Counted from the first letter of the stretch, positions 7,249 to 14,877 are shown. The stretch is DNA of 16,038 bases from Candidatus Methanofilum arcanum (GCA_031285085.1 JAITWW010000016.1:1-16038), one strand, 5' to 3'. Program-made: numbers and translations. Notes: a model not told the origin generated them from the sequence alone.

Positions 7249-10071
7249 TCATATAGGATATGAAAATGTAGCGGGAGAGTTCATATATACCCAAAATCCC
7301 TCTCCCGGATACAGCATACGTAAGTCCGAAAAACTCCCTTCAGAACCCCTAATAATTGCCTGTCGGTATGCCTGGGTACATGCATCAAATGTGAGCACCT
7401 GAGACCAAGGCTCTGAAACTGTTGAAAGATAAGAATCAGCAGTTACTGCACTAGGTCCGGTAACTCCAAGAGGATTCCATCCTGGAAAAAGGGTGACCTC
7501 TGGAGGTGCAAATGAAGAGAGGGCTGCATTTGAGGATGGTTGAAGGGAGACCAGCTGTGTTGAGTACACCCAAAACACATCACATGCATGGATTTCTTTT
7601 TCTGCTTCTACCGCACTCCACTCAGCCGCTACATGATCATATGCCCAGATCGTACGGTTCTCTGTATCGATTGGAAAGAGAGCAGCACCGGTCAATCCTT
7701 CAAGCGCCATAGACGCAGGAACTGAGATCATGTTCCATCCAGGATAAAGAATGATACCTCCATACGACTCAGGAGGAAGAGGAAGTACAGGGCAAGGAGT
7801 TGTTGGCGGAGTTGGAACTGGAAAAAGAGAGCGAAGCACATGAAAAGCATCTTTCGCATGTACAAGGCCGTTTCCTAGAACAGGTGAGTACTCTCTTATA
7901 CTCTCTCCCGATTCAATGATAGCTTTTCTGATATCAGATTCTGAACGCTTGGGATTTTCTTCGAGGAGTAAGGCTGCGATCCCTGCAACCTGAGGAGCAG
8001 CAGCGCTTGTTCCAGTAAACCTCTCTAATCTATCTCCTTCGGATAAGAACACTGTTCCTGGGGCAGCAATGTCTGGTTTTTTTCGAATCTCTTCAGAAGG
8101 GTACCGAATCGTTACAGGCCCTTCTGATGCATAGGGTGCTTTGATAACGGCTTCATTCTCAAAAGTGGCAGCGGTTACACAAAGCACCTCTGAAACTGCC
8201 TGTTGGCCAAAGATAGAGTCTTCAGGGGTCTGAGGACTCATGCTAAGTAACTGACCTGAAAGTGGAAAAATAAAAAGCTCAAGGGTAGAGTTGCCATCTC
8301 CATCGGCCCGAACGATTTTGACCGTATACTCCTTTTCATCTCGGCTATCATTGAGAAAACGAACCCATTCAATTGGGTTGTCATCTCCGTTCTGGACATT
8401 CACGCATCTTCCGACCTCACGTCCATTTTCATCATACAAGAATAAATCATAGTTCGTTTCTGCAGCGCCAAAGCGTTCATCCCATTGAAGCACAACATAC
8501 CCTGCAGTTTGAGCAGAAACACGATAAGTAAGAGCAGATTTCTCACTATTTCCAAAGTCATGCCATTTGTACCCATCGTACTCAACCTCTGAGAATCTAT
8601 CTTGATAATGGCTAAGTCCCATATTGCCAGCAGAGGTTACATACAATATGCCATAGGTAAGAATACGATCTCGCACATTGTTTGCAATATATCCATCTTC
8701 AAAAAACGGTTCGACATAGGTGATATCATCACAGATAATCTGAGCTCCGGCTGATATGAGTTTGTCAATGGCCTGCACAAACTCTATCTGGTTCTGACCA
8801 CGATCATGAAAGAGTAACTCAGCATCTGGTGCGATAGCATGAATTACTTCCATCATCAAGACACCTTCGCTTCCACCAACCTGATCCCGAAGGATGGTAA
8901 TGGGAGGAAGGACTCCGGCCATCACTGCTTCCTCAAACCCAGTGACACCATCTGAGATAACCCCTATTCGAATACCTTTTCCGGTGCTCCCTAAAGCATT
9001 TTGAAGCCCAAGTACCTCAGCACTGTCGATAGGGAAGCTCTCATCAAGTGAAATTTTTGAGATCGAAGGAGATAGAACGGTGTTTACTGAAAGAACACCA
9101 TCATTTTGTGCAAATAATGCAAGGTTTTGCAGATCTATCCAGCCTGCAACACGATGATATGTTGGATCATATGAAAAATGAGACAAATAATCCATGTACC
9201 TAAGCTCTTTTCCTTCACGCACCCAGGCATCTACTAAAATCTCATCTGATTTTGTTGTTTTCGTAGGATCAGAAGTAACACGAAGAACTCCTGTTGCCTT
9301 CAGTACTGATATCAACTCATCACGGCTTTGTCCTGGTGAACGGGCACTTGGATCGAGAAGCTGCATGAGATCACTTGAGAGTTTGGTTTCCCATGATGGT
9401 TGTGCCAAAAGAGAGATGGGCGTATCTGAGGGGGTAGTATCGATAGAAGTGCTGACATACATGGCCTCAGCTTGCTCTTCATCTAACGTTCCCCCTTCCT
9501 CTCCATCAAGATCTTCTAAAGTAGACTCATGTGCATTATACTCTATGAATGCGGTAGCTGATACTGGAGGAAGAATGACTGTTATCATATGAACATCTGG
9601 AAGAAGTGCAGCAGATTTTAGATCATCTGCATTGATCCAACCTGCGATCATATTGGTTGTGGTATCTCGTGTGCTATCACTGAGATAATGGTAGATATCC
9701 TCAAACCGTCCTCCATCTCGGAGCTGTACCATGACATTGATCTGAGGTTCCTCTGTTGTTGAGAGTCGGACAATGCCAATCTCCTTCATTTCAAGGAGTG
9801 CGGCAGTTGTGTTGAGACCATCTGGATGATAACGGGGATCTACAAGTTGGAGCAGATCTGTTGAAAGTTTAGTCTGCCATTGCTGATCACGGGTACTTGG
9901 ATCGTAAAATCGTTCAGGGAGTGGAAACATCTCTTTTGTACGATCAACATCAGAGAACTCAGTATCTTCAGCGTATACAAGTCCACCCCCAGACAAGATA
10001 CAGGTGACGCCCATACAAACACAAAGAAGAACAAAAAAATAAAATTCTTTCTTTTTACTCCCCATCCACAT
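7249..10071 (-). CDS. Secreted subtilisin/sedolisin-like (S8/S53-like) serine peptidase
   Basis: An exported 940-residue protein. Residues 1-34 are a signal peptide (KKK, hydrophobic stretch, cleavage after VYA). Two copies of one module follow (about 62-170 and 226-336), each opening W-x-TKLS-x-DL-x-QL-x-DP and containing AGWI. The peptidase domain starts near 363: D374 in GVISDGV, a beta-rich insert (about 530-620) resembling a pre-peptidase C-terminal domain, and S689 in FTGTSAAAPQVAG. The helix that normally carries the catalytic His reads SEGVLMMEVIHAIAP, with E402 at the His place, as in the S53-like subgroup of S8 folds. After a Pro/Thr linker come two PGWN...FWVY modules (from about 775 and 864), common in methanogen surface proteins. 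The frame opens further to TTG 10119, but a TATA box 25 nt before ATG 10071 favours a leaderless start here. Substrate unknown. Confidence 0.88.
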   Translation of the reverse strand: MWMGSKKKEFYFFVLLCVCMGVTCILSGGGLVYAEDTEFSDVDRTKEMFPLPERFYDPSTRDQQWQTKLSTDLLQLVDPRYHPDGLNTTAALLEMKEIGIVRLSTTEEPQINVMVQLRDGGRFEDIYHYLSDSTRDTTTNMIAGWINADDLKSAALLPDVHMITVILPPVSATAFIEYNAHESTLEDLDGEEGGTLDEEQAEAMYVSTSIDTTPSDTPISLLAQPSWETKLSSDLMQLLDPSARSPGQSRDELISVLKATGVLRVTSDPTKTTKSDEILVDAWVREGKELRYMDYLSHFSYDPTYHRVAGWIDLQNLALFAQNDGVLSVNTVLSPSISKISLDESFPIDSAEVLGLQNALGSTGKGIRIGVISDGVTGFEEAVMAGVLPPITILRDQVGGSEGVLMMEVIHAIAPDAELLFHDRGQNQIEFVQAIDKLISAGAQIICDDITYVEPFFEDGYIANNVRDRILTYGILYVTSAGNMGLSHYQDRFSEVEYDGYKWHDFGNSEKSALTYRVSAQTAGYVVLQWDERFGAAETNYDLFLYDENGREVGRCVNVQNGDDNPIEWVRFLNDSRDEKEYTVKIVRADGDGNSTLELFIFPLSGQLLSMSPQTPEDSIFGQQAVSEVLCVTAATFENEAVIKAPYASEGPVTIRYPSEEIRKKPDIAAPGTVFLSEGDRLERFTGTSAAAPQVAGIAALLLEENPKRSESDIRKAIIESGESIREYSPVLGNGLVHAKDAFHVLRSLFPVPTPPTTPCPVLPLPPESYGGIILYPGWNMISVPASMALEGLTGAALFPIDTENRTIWAYDHVAAEWSAVEAEKEIHACDVFWVYSTQLVSLQPSSNAALSSFAPPEVTLFPGWNPLGVTGPSAVTADSYLSTVSEPWSQVLTFDACTQAYRQAIIRGSEGSFSDLRMLYPGEGFWVYMNSPATFSYPI

Positions 10072-10090
10072 ATCTAACAGGTTAGTGTGT

Positions 10091-10103
10091 GATAATATAG
10101 AGG
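10091..10103 (-). promoter_or_regulatory. TATA box of the peptidase-amidohydrolase operon
   Basis: Minus-strand CCTCTATATTATC, with its core centred about 25.5 nt from ATG 10071. The spacing predicts a leaderless mRNA and fixes the peptidase start downstream of the in-frame TTG at 10119. Confidence 0.55.
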
Positions 10104-10332
10104 AGTTTTGTTTTATCAAGAGGCAAAATGGAAGTAAAAATCATGGAGAAAAAGGTATGTGAAAGATGGATACAGGCCATCCACTCAATAAAAATTGTGG
10201 GTATTCAAATCATGATTACCATTGACTATTCTTTGCCATAGAGATAAGATGAGAAACCCTAAACGTTATTATTTCGGATAAATCTAACATGTACAAACAC
10301 AGCAACGCCCATGCAACCGAAAGGAACATGTG

Positions 10333-10364
10333 ACATGCATACATGCATACATGCATACATGCAT
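10333..10364 (+). repeat. Four tandem ACATGCAT octamers
   Basis: Exact copies start at 10333, 10341, 10349 and 10357, followed by a partial AC. Each unit contains the palindrome ATGCAT, so sites recur every 8 bp on both strands. The array sits about 90 bases before the VOC-protein ATG. It may be a simple-sequence microsatellite or a multi-copy operator. Confidence 0.9.
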
Positions 10365-10412
10365 ACCCAGCTGTCGGAGTATGAATGTACGGTTTCATTC
10401 ACCACGAACAGC

Positions 10413-10449
10413 CAAATAAAAACACTTTTCCAATAAACGAACAAAGGTA
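10413..10449 (+). promoter_or_regulatory. Probable promoter and RBS of the VOC gene
   Basis: CAAATAAAAA (10413-10422) is a TATA-like stretch whose spacing predicts transcription from about 10443. AAAGGT (10443-10448) would serve as a weak Shine-Dalgarno site seven bases before ATG 10456. Confidence 0.35.
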
Positions 10450-10455
10450 CTACAC

Positions 10456-10875
10456 ATGCTGATTGAAATGTTTCTCGTTTTTGATGGAGATTGTCGTGAA
10501 GCGGTGGAGTTTTACGCAAAAGTATTCAAAACAGATGTCAATAGCCTGATGACCTATGAGCAGATGCCTCCTGACCCAAGTTACACTGTGCCAGAAGCTG
10601 ACAGAGATAAGGTCATGTACGCAAGCATCCAGTTTGATAATGCACTCATTATGTGTACAGACATACCTTCTGGAGAGACACTTACGAAAGGAAATAATAT
10701 CATCCCAACGGTAAGCTCAGAAGACAAAGATGAGGTAAGAAGGATTTTTAATGAACTCAAAGATGGAGGAACCGTTGGAATGGATCTCCAGAAAACATTC
10801 TACAGCGAACTATATGGCATGGTAACCGATAAATTCGGTATAGTATGGAATATCCTGCATTATACGTACGAATAA
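10456..10875 (+). CDS. PhnB-like VOC (glyoxalase-fold) protein
   Basis: A 139-residue cytosolic protein of the vicinal-oxygen-chelate fold, PhnB/3-demethylubiquinone-methyltransferase-like subgroup. The N-terminal beta-alpha unit MLIEMFLVFDGDCREAVEFY with the following AKVF, the middle strand YASIQFDNALIMCTD, and the C-terminal GMVTDKFGIVWNILH, where a product or metal site normally closes, are typical, and the length is that of one complete VOC protomer. These proteins usually dimerise; functions range from metal-dependent enzymes to binding proteins, and no specific activity can be assigned. The start is supported by AAAGGT seven bases upstream. It stands alone: the flanking genes are separated by AT-rich gaps and differ in function. 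Confidence 0.88.
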   Translation: MLIEMFLVFDGDCREAVEFYAKVFKTDVNSLMTYEQMPPDPSYTVPEADRDKVMYASIQFDNALIMCTDIPSGETLTKGNNIIPTVSSEDKDEVRRIFNELKDGGTVGMDLQKTFYSELYGMVTDKFGIVWNILHYTYE

Positions 10876-10887
10876 TGAAGATAACTT

Positions 10888-10909
10888 TCCCATTTTTATA
10901 TTTTATTAA
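10888..10909 (+). terminator. T-rich terminator after the VOC gene
   Basis: Downstream of the stop codon the plus strand carries CCCATTTTTATATTTTATT, a pyrimidine/T-rich tract of the type that ends archaeal transcription without a hairpin. Confidence 0.35.
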
Positions 10910-11021
10910 ATATTGCATTAAAATGATATAAAATATGAATACCGTGTAGATATTTTTATTCAATTATCAACACAGAATTTCAAACGAAACTTTCTTATTC
11001 TTTCAAGCAAATTTACCCTCT

Positions 11022-11627
11022 ATGCAACATATTATTTTAGGAGAAGATTTTAAACCATCATTGCAGTACAGGCTATATCTCGCGATCACATTAGGAGTTA
11101 TTGTTGTTTTTGCCTGGCTGATGGTAACGTATTGGACATACATTGTTGCAGAAGAAGGTTTTACAAGACTAATTCCTATAATTGTAACAACTGTTTTCAT
11201 TGCTCTTCTTGTTTTCATACTTGTTTGGGTAGTGCTGTACTATCGATCAGTTGTGTACCATCTCAATAAAACAGAGATGACATGGAAGCGAGGGGTATGG
11301 TTTTGGACAACAGGGATTGTTCCATACAATAGAATTACCAATGTTGATATTGTGCAGGGCCCAGTTATGCGCCTGTTTCATATCTCATCCCTCAGGATAC
11401 AAACCGCTGGAGCATCAGCAGATGGCGCTCCAGAGATCGCACTTACAGGTATTGAGGAACCAGAGGCTCTTCGTGCACTTATTATGGACTTTGTGCGAGG
11501 ACAGCCATCAGTCTCTGCGGTAACAGGAGCTGAGACCTCAGGGGTATCATTCAGTGCAAACCAAGATATCTCTGCACTCCTTGAAGAAGTAGCAATGATT
11601 CGAAAATTACTAGAATCAAAGCTGTAA
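11022..11627 (+). CDS. Membrane protein with bacterial PH domain (DUF304/YdbT-like)
   Basis: A 201-residue protein. Two transmembrane helices lie at about 18-41 (LYLAITLGVIVVFAWLMV) and 50-73 (IPIIVTTVFIALLVFILVWV). A PH-like domain follows (about 78-155): Y-HLNKTEMTWKRG, then VPYNRITNVDIVQGPVMRLF, then SSLRIQTAGA, the recognisable core of the YdbT/YdbS family. After a Ser/Ala-rich linker, the last 25 residues (ISALLEEVAMIRKLLESKL) could form a short coiled coil. Members sit in the membrane with the PH domain in the cytoplasm; their function is largely unknown. No Shine-Dalgarno sequence precedes the ATG, and possible TATA boxes at 10925-10935 and 10949-10960 would give leaders of tens of bases, so the start is reasonable but not proven. 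Confidence 0.85.
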   Translation: MQHIILGEDFKPSLQYRLYLAITLGVIVVFAWLMVTYWTYIVAEEGFTRLIPIIVTTVFIALLVFILVWVVLYYRSVVYHLNKTEMTWKRGVWFWTTGIVPYNRITNVDIVQGPVMRLFHISSLRIQTAGASADGAPEIALTGIEEPEALRALIMDFVRGQPSVSAVTGAETSGVSFSANQDISALLEEVAMIRKLLESKL

Positions 11628-11664
11628 AAAACAGTTAAAACAATTCTTTTGCAATTTTACTTTA

Positions 11665-11670
11665 AAAAAG
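11665..11670 (-). terminator. T-run terminator of tRNA-Ser
   Basis: Immediately beyond the 3' end of the tRNA the minus strand has TCC followed by six T residues, the usual simple terminator of archaeal tRNA genes. Confidence 0.55.
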
Positions 11671-11672
11671 GA

Positions 11673-11756
11673 CGCTAAGGGGGAGATTTGAACTCCCGAG
11701 GGGAAAACCCCACAAGATTTCCAATCTTGCGCCTTACCAGACTAGACTACCTCAGC
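11673..11756 (-). tRNA. tRNA-Ser(GGA)
   Basis: The minus-strand cloverleaf is complete at 84 nt. The acceptor stem is GCTGAGG/CCTTAGC with one G-T pair and discriminator G. The anticodon stem is CAAGA/TCTTG with loop TTGGAAA, giving anticodon GGA (reads UCC and UCU). A long variable arm (GGGG...CCCC) marks it as class II, as expected for serine. The T arm is GGGAG TTCAAAT CTCCC. CCA is not encoded. There is no intron. A TATA element (11784-11793) lies about 33 nt upstream and a T-run follows. Confidence 0.97.
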
Positions 11757-11783
11757 TCTTCTGCCTTATTAGATTATGACTTC

Positions 11784-11793
11784 TAGTATATAG
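11784..11793 (-). promoter_or_regulatory. TATA box of tRNA-Ser
   Basis: Minus-strand CTATATACTA, core TATATA at 11787-11792, centred about 33 nt before the mature 5' end. It predicts a short 5' leader removed by RNase P. It lies in the 64-base gap after the ROK kinase gene. Confidence 0.5.
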
Positions 11794-11820
11794 CATACAC
11801 GGATTGGAATCACCCTATCC

Positions 11821-12759
11821 TCAAATTACAGAAGATGGTTCAAACACAGGCACAATGGAACCAAGAAGTGGTGCATACCCATTCAAAGAGGAGAGAACAA
11901 TGTCTGGCACATACGTGAAGTATGGTTCCATCTTTGAGAGACATATCTCAAGAAACCAGGGATTTTCTCTCATGATGGGACCTTCTACCACAATAAGAGA
12001 GGGATCATATGCTACAACTACAGTAGAGAGGCCATATGCAATAATAGATGCAACCTCATCTAAAAATTTCATGGCGATAGGATCCCTCTGTATAGCGCGA
12101 TCAAAGATCTCTTTTGCGTTGGATACAAAAGCATGTGGAGTACTGTTTTGCTCACAGAACTGAACGAAAAATCGTGGAAGGCCAAAACCAGATGCATATG
12201 CTTCAAAGTGCCCAAACACACCACATGAGCATCTGCATGTATATCTTGTTCGCACAGGAATATGTCCCATCTCTCCAGCATTTCCACGTGATCCAAGCAC
12301 AAGATGACCATTACAGATTGCACCAACTCCGATACCGGTTGAAAACGTTATGTACAACATATTATCTGTCTGCTTGATCAGGCCTGCACCTGCATAGCGT
12401 TCTCCAAGCACTCCAGCCCGACAGTCATTTAAGAGTGAAACAAGAGTTCCTGCTCTGTCCTGCAGTGGAAAAACCAAAGAGATCTCATCATATGGCAGGT
12501 TTGGAGGGAAGAAAATACCAGCCTTTGGATCTACCGGACCTGCTGCGGAGATTCCAATACCAGATGGAGCAAGACGCAACTCTTTCTTGCACTGCTCTAC
12601 CACGCGTAAAATTATCTCAATGATCTCGCTTTTATCTTCTTGAGGGGTCTTTTGAAGTACCAGCAGCTCATACTCATATGATCTTGTGACCTTTGCGATA
12701 CGAAGGTTTGTACCTCCGATATCAACAGCAATAGCATACTCTTCTCTTGTTTTTAACAT
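11821..12759 (-). CDS. ROK-family sugar kinase (glucokinase-like)
   Basis: A 312-residue cytosolic kinase of the ROK (repressor, ORF, kinase) family, which phosphorylates glucose, fructose or N-acetyl-hexosamines with ATP. Visible landmarks are the phosphate-binding DIGGTN (13-18), the catalytic-base motif LLNDCRAG, the STGIGVGAICNGHLVLGSRG signature followed by NAGEMGH, and the zinc loop CRCSCGVFGHFEAYAS. The zinc motif normally reads CxCGxxGCxE; here the third Cys is His (GHFE), so coordination would be Cys/Cys/His plus the GEMGH His (inference). No N-terminal HTH is present, so it is an enzyme rather than a repressor. The exact sugar cannot be told. A TATA box centred 26-27 nt before the ATG implies a leaderless mRNA. 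It follows the zinc-ribbon gene by 56 bases but seems to have its own promoter. Confidence 0.92.
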   Translation of the reverse strand: MLKTREEYAIAVDIGGTNLRIAKVTRSYEYELLVLQKTPQEDKSEIIEIILRVVEQCKKELRLAPSGIGISAAGPVDPKAGIFFPPNLPYDEISLVFPLQDRAGTLVSLLNDCRAGVLGERYAGAGLIKQTDNMLYITFSTGIGVGAICNGHLVLGSRGNAGEMGHIPVRTRYTCRCSCGVFGHFEAYASGFGLPRFFVQFCEQNSTPHAFVSNAKEIFDRAIQRDPIAMKFLDEVASIIAYGLSTVVVAYDPSLIVVEGPIMRENPWFLEICLSKMEPYFTYVPDIVLSSLNGYAPLLGSIVPVFEPSSVI

Positions 12760-12780
12760 TGTTTTGAATGTACAAATATA

Positions 12781-12790
12781 TTTTTATAAC
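12781..12790 (-). promoter_or_regulatory. TATA box of the ROK kinase gene
   Basis: Minus-strand GTTATAAAAA, centred 26-27 nt before the A of ATG 12759, predicts a leaderless transcript. Confidence 0.55.
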
Positions 12791-12815
12791 ACTTACAAAA
12801 TGACGATACGTAACC

Positions 12816-13358
12816 TTACTCAGGCATGCAATCACATGCAGCAAGTACATCCTCTTCAGAGAGAGGATACTGATCTGTTGCTCGAAAAACAAGATCTGAC
12901 AAGGAGAAGATTGATAATGGGATTGGATATCCATAGATCTTAACATAGCTTACATCAGGGATGTCTTTTTCAAAGAAGTTACGAACAGTACCTCTGTCAA
13001 CAATGACCCCCATCTCATTGAGAACACGAGCCGTGTAATTGTAGGCATTATCTCGTGCAATTGTCATACAAAGATCGATGACAGGAGCTCCAAACTTTGT
13101 ATCTGAATAAAATGGTGCATGAGCGTAGCAGAGTTTCCCACATTCTCGACAGTAAAAGCGGTGAACTCGTACATAGATCATATGCTTTTCGCCATCACGT
13201 ACGATAGTTGCAAACCGTTTTTTTCGTATGTCATGGTACCGAACAGGACCCCCACAGAAGGAACAAGAACGAAGAAGAGTAAATTCAAGATCAGAGATAC
13301 CAAGTAGGGCATTAATCACAAGAGATGAGAGAAGAGTTGGAACTTTGATCTTTTGCAT
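12816..13358 (-). CDS. Small zinc-ribbon/HTH protein resembling a transposase N-terminal half
   Basis: Not assigned to a named family. From ATG 13358 (180 aa; an ATG 13 codons upstream is also open): residues 32-35 are CSFC and 70-73 CREC, two Cys pairs that would form a zinc ribbon with an intervening basic beta-hairpin (RYHDIRKKRFATIVRD). The segment from about 95 to 135 reads IDLCMTIARDNAYNY, then TARVLNEMGVIVDRGTVRNF, a helix-turn-helix much like that preceding the DDE domain in several insertion-sequence transposases. No DDE catalytic domain follows; the protein ends after about 45 more residues (SDLVFRATDQYPLSEEDV). Sequence-specific DNA binding is plausible. The frame is intact and has a TATA box (13386-13392) about 31 nt before the chosen ATG, so it appears to be a working gene, perhaps domesticated. 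Confidence 0.7.
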   Translation of the reverse strand: MQKIKVPTLLSSLVINALLGISDLEFTLLRSCSFCGGPVRYHDIRKKRFATIVRDGEKHMIYVRVHRFYCRECGKLCYAHAPFYSDTKFGAPVIDLCMTIARDNAYNYTARVLNEMGVIVDRGTVRNFFEKDIPDVSYVKIYGYPIPLSIFSLSDLVFRATDQYPLSEEDVLAACDCMPE

Positions 13359-13385
13359 GATGTTCACTTGAGATGTAAATGGGTG

Positions 13386-13392
13386 GATATAG
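13386..13392 (-). promoter_or_regulatory. TATA box of the zinc-ribbon gene
   Basis: Minus-strand CTATATC, centred about 31 nt from ATG 13358, would give a leader of only a few bases. It lies downstream of the alternative ATG at 13397, which argues against that start. Confidence 0.4.
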
Positions 13393-13397
13393 CTCAC

Positions 13398-13819
13398 ATG
13401 AAGAGGGTATAAGTGCTTTGAATAAGTGCGTTTTTATCACCAGATAATTCAAGATAATATTTAACTATTATGATTTGAACTTGAGTTTGATGAAAAATCA
13501 AAAAATGAAGAGGAATATAGACAAAATAGCCCTATTTTCAAAAAGTAAACACCATTTTGAAGATATTCCAAAATATAGATCATATATCTGATCAGAAAAG
13601 GTATATACAGTGTGTGCACCATTTTATGTTGATACCGATAGTTCTTGGAAAATCCTATTAGCTACACTATGCTGATACTCTCAGTGTGCTCAACACTCTC
13701 AGTCAACAATAGGGTTTTACAAGAATATTCGGTTTACTTTTCTTTTTATGTTGCGTTTATGCCGAAGAGATAGTATGGGTAAGGGTTATGCGCTATAAGA
13801 AGGTTCTAAAAAAGAGCGA
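13398..13819. other. Long AT-rich gap without a recognised gene
   Basis: About 420 bases between two same-strand genes. I see no open frame of convincing composition, no tRNA and no transposase fragment. Minor structure: the palindrome TCTGATCAGA (13587-13596), a repeated CACCATTTT (13550-13558, 13618-13626), a repeated ACTCTCAGT (13677 and 13695 areas), and an imperfect inverted repeat AAAATCCTATT/AATAGGGTTTT (13649-13659 with 13708-13718). Confidence 0.5.
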
Positions 13820-14788
13820 TTATTTACTCAGTATTTCATGCGATTTTTGAGCGATGCTATCATAGTGGCGATTCTTCTTGCATAGCTTTAATTTGAGTGT
13901 ATCAAACCAGGTGAACTGAAAATGCCCACCAGAAGCTTCGGGATGCCCCCCTCCATGAAACTCGCGAGCAATAAGATGGCTGACAGGCTGTTTTGATCTG
14001 ATGGAAAATTTTCCATTAGCTGATACAAGAACCTCAATATCTGAGCCATATTTACTGCGAAGATAATCTGCAGTCTCACTTGGAAACCCATGCATCCTTG
14101 TAATGATTATTTTTACATCTTTGCCATAGATCTTCATCTCTTTCTCACATGTTACCTTTGCTTGTTCCACCTCCTTCATGATAGAAGAAAACTCTTGGCG
14201 GATATATTCATCTTCAAATACACCAGTCATAAGGAGATCACGCACATATTCGCGGTTTTTATGGCGTTGAAGAACAATACCAAGAAGTTGAGACTGAGGA
14301 TGAGTGTGATTCCAAAGATCATAATCACAGACAACATGTGCAATTTCACGTGCAAGAGGTTTGTTTGGAAGGAGGTCTTGTGCACAAATGGCACAAGCAC
14401 ATTGATTTGTAGAAATTGTAATGGAATGCACGAGGCGGCGCACATCAGATATCCCGTCATTTGTCCAGCGGTGATGATCCCTCCAGTTGATAATCCAACC
14501 ATTCTCTTTTGCACGCTTTAATGATGAAATCATCCCATTTTTAAAGGTTAAATCTGTAATAGAAAGTGTTCTTCCATTTGCAGGGAGTTCTGAGATCTCT
14601 TCGAAAAGGAATGGAAATGCACCAACTGAGGCCCATATCGTGTAAACATTTTCGTTTCCATAGGCAAGGCGGTGGATAGCATCAGATCCAACGGCATCAA
14701 GGTCATTATGTGTCAGATGAATAAGATTTGCTTTACTTGCACGTATTTTTTCGCTGATACCTTTTTTTTTCTTTTTCGATTTCAGCAT
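13820..14788 (-). CDS. DHH/DHHA1 family phosphoesterase
   Basis: A cytosolic metal-dependent phosphoesterase of the DHH superfamily (RecJ, nanoRNase/pAp-phosphatase and c-di-nucleotide phosphodiesterase relatives). All four DHH motifs are visible: HNDLDAVGSD, the Asp of SITDL, RDHH, and CDYD. The DHHA1 substrate-clamp motif GGGHPEASGG is intact near the C-terminus, so the enzyme should be active. It is small and cytosolic, with no CBS, PAS or membrane part, suggesting nanoRNA or nucleotide substrates; which one is not determinable. Start: an in-frame ATG at 14806 gives 328 aa, but the TATA-like CTATACAA (14812-14819) is centred 27.5 nt before ATG 14788 (322 aa), so the inner Met is preferred. 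The N-terminus is very basic (KSKKKKK), encoded over an A9 run. Confidence 0.87.
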   Translation of the reverse strand: MLKSKKKKKGISEKIRASKANLIHLTHNDLDAVGSDAIHRLAYGNENVYTIWASVGAFPFLFEEISELPANGRTLSITDLTFKNGMISSLKRAKENGWIINWRDHHRWTNDGISDVRRLVHSITISTNQCACAICAQDLLPNKPLAREIAHVVCDYDLWNHTHPQSQLLGIVLQRHKNREYVRDLLMTGVFEDEYIRQEFSSIMKEVEQAKVTCEKEMKIYGKDVKIIITRMHGFPSETADYLRSKYGSDIEVLVSANGKFSIRSKQPVSHLIAREFHGGGHPEASGGHFQFTWFDTLKLKLCKKNRHYDSIAQKSHEILSK

Positions 14789-14811
14789 AGCATGCACAGG
14801 TTTCATAGAAG

Positions 14812-14819
14812 TTGTATAG
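14812..14819 (-). promoter_or_regulatory. Probable TATA box of the DHH gene
   Basis: Minus-strand CTATACAA, centred 27.5 nt before ATG 14788. A weaker match than the other TATA boxes here; it overlaps the region just upstream of the outer ATG at 14806. Confidence 0.35.
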
Positions 14820-14877
14820 GTATGGAAGTAGTACCTAATAGTAGGATAGGAAAAAGGGTTGAGATTCTTCGATATTG

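Larger units (their letters stand above)
10072..10455. other. Divergent promoter gap with tandem octamers
   Basis: About 380 bases between two divergent genes. It contains the TATA box of the peptidase gene, four ACATGCAT units, and a TATA-like/RBS region for the VOC gene. A 37-codon frame (ATG 10128 to TAG 10241) preceded by AAGAGG is present, but its composition gives no reason to call it a gene. Confidence 0.55.

Noticed and set aside
10128..10241. 37-codon frame upstream of the peptidase on the plus strand
   Set aside because: A short frame in promoter DNA; no recognisable features beyond a purine-rich stretch before the ATG.
10333..10364. Possible CRISPR-like array
   Set aside because: The 8-bp units are contiguous with no spacers; it is a simple tandem repeat.
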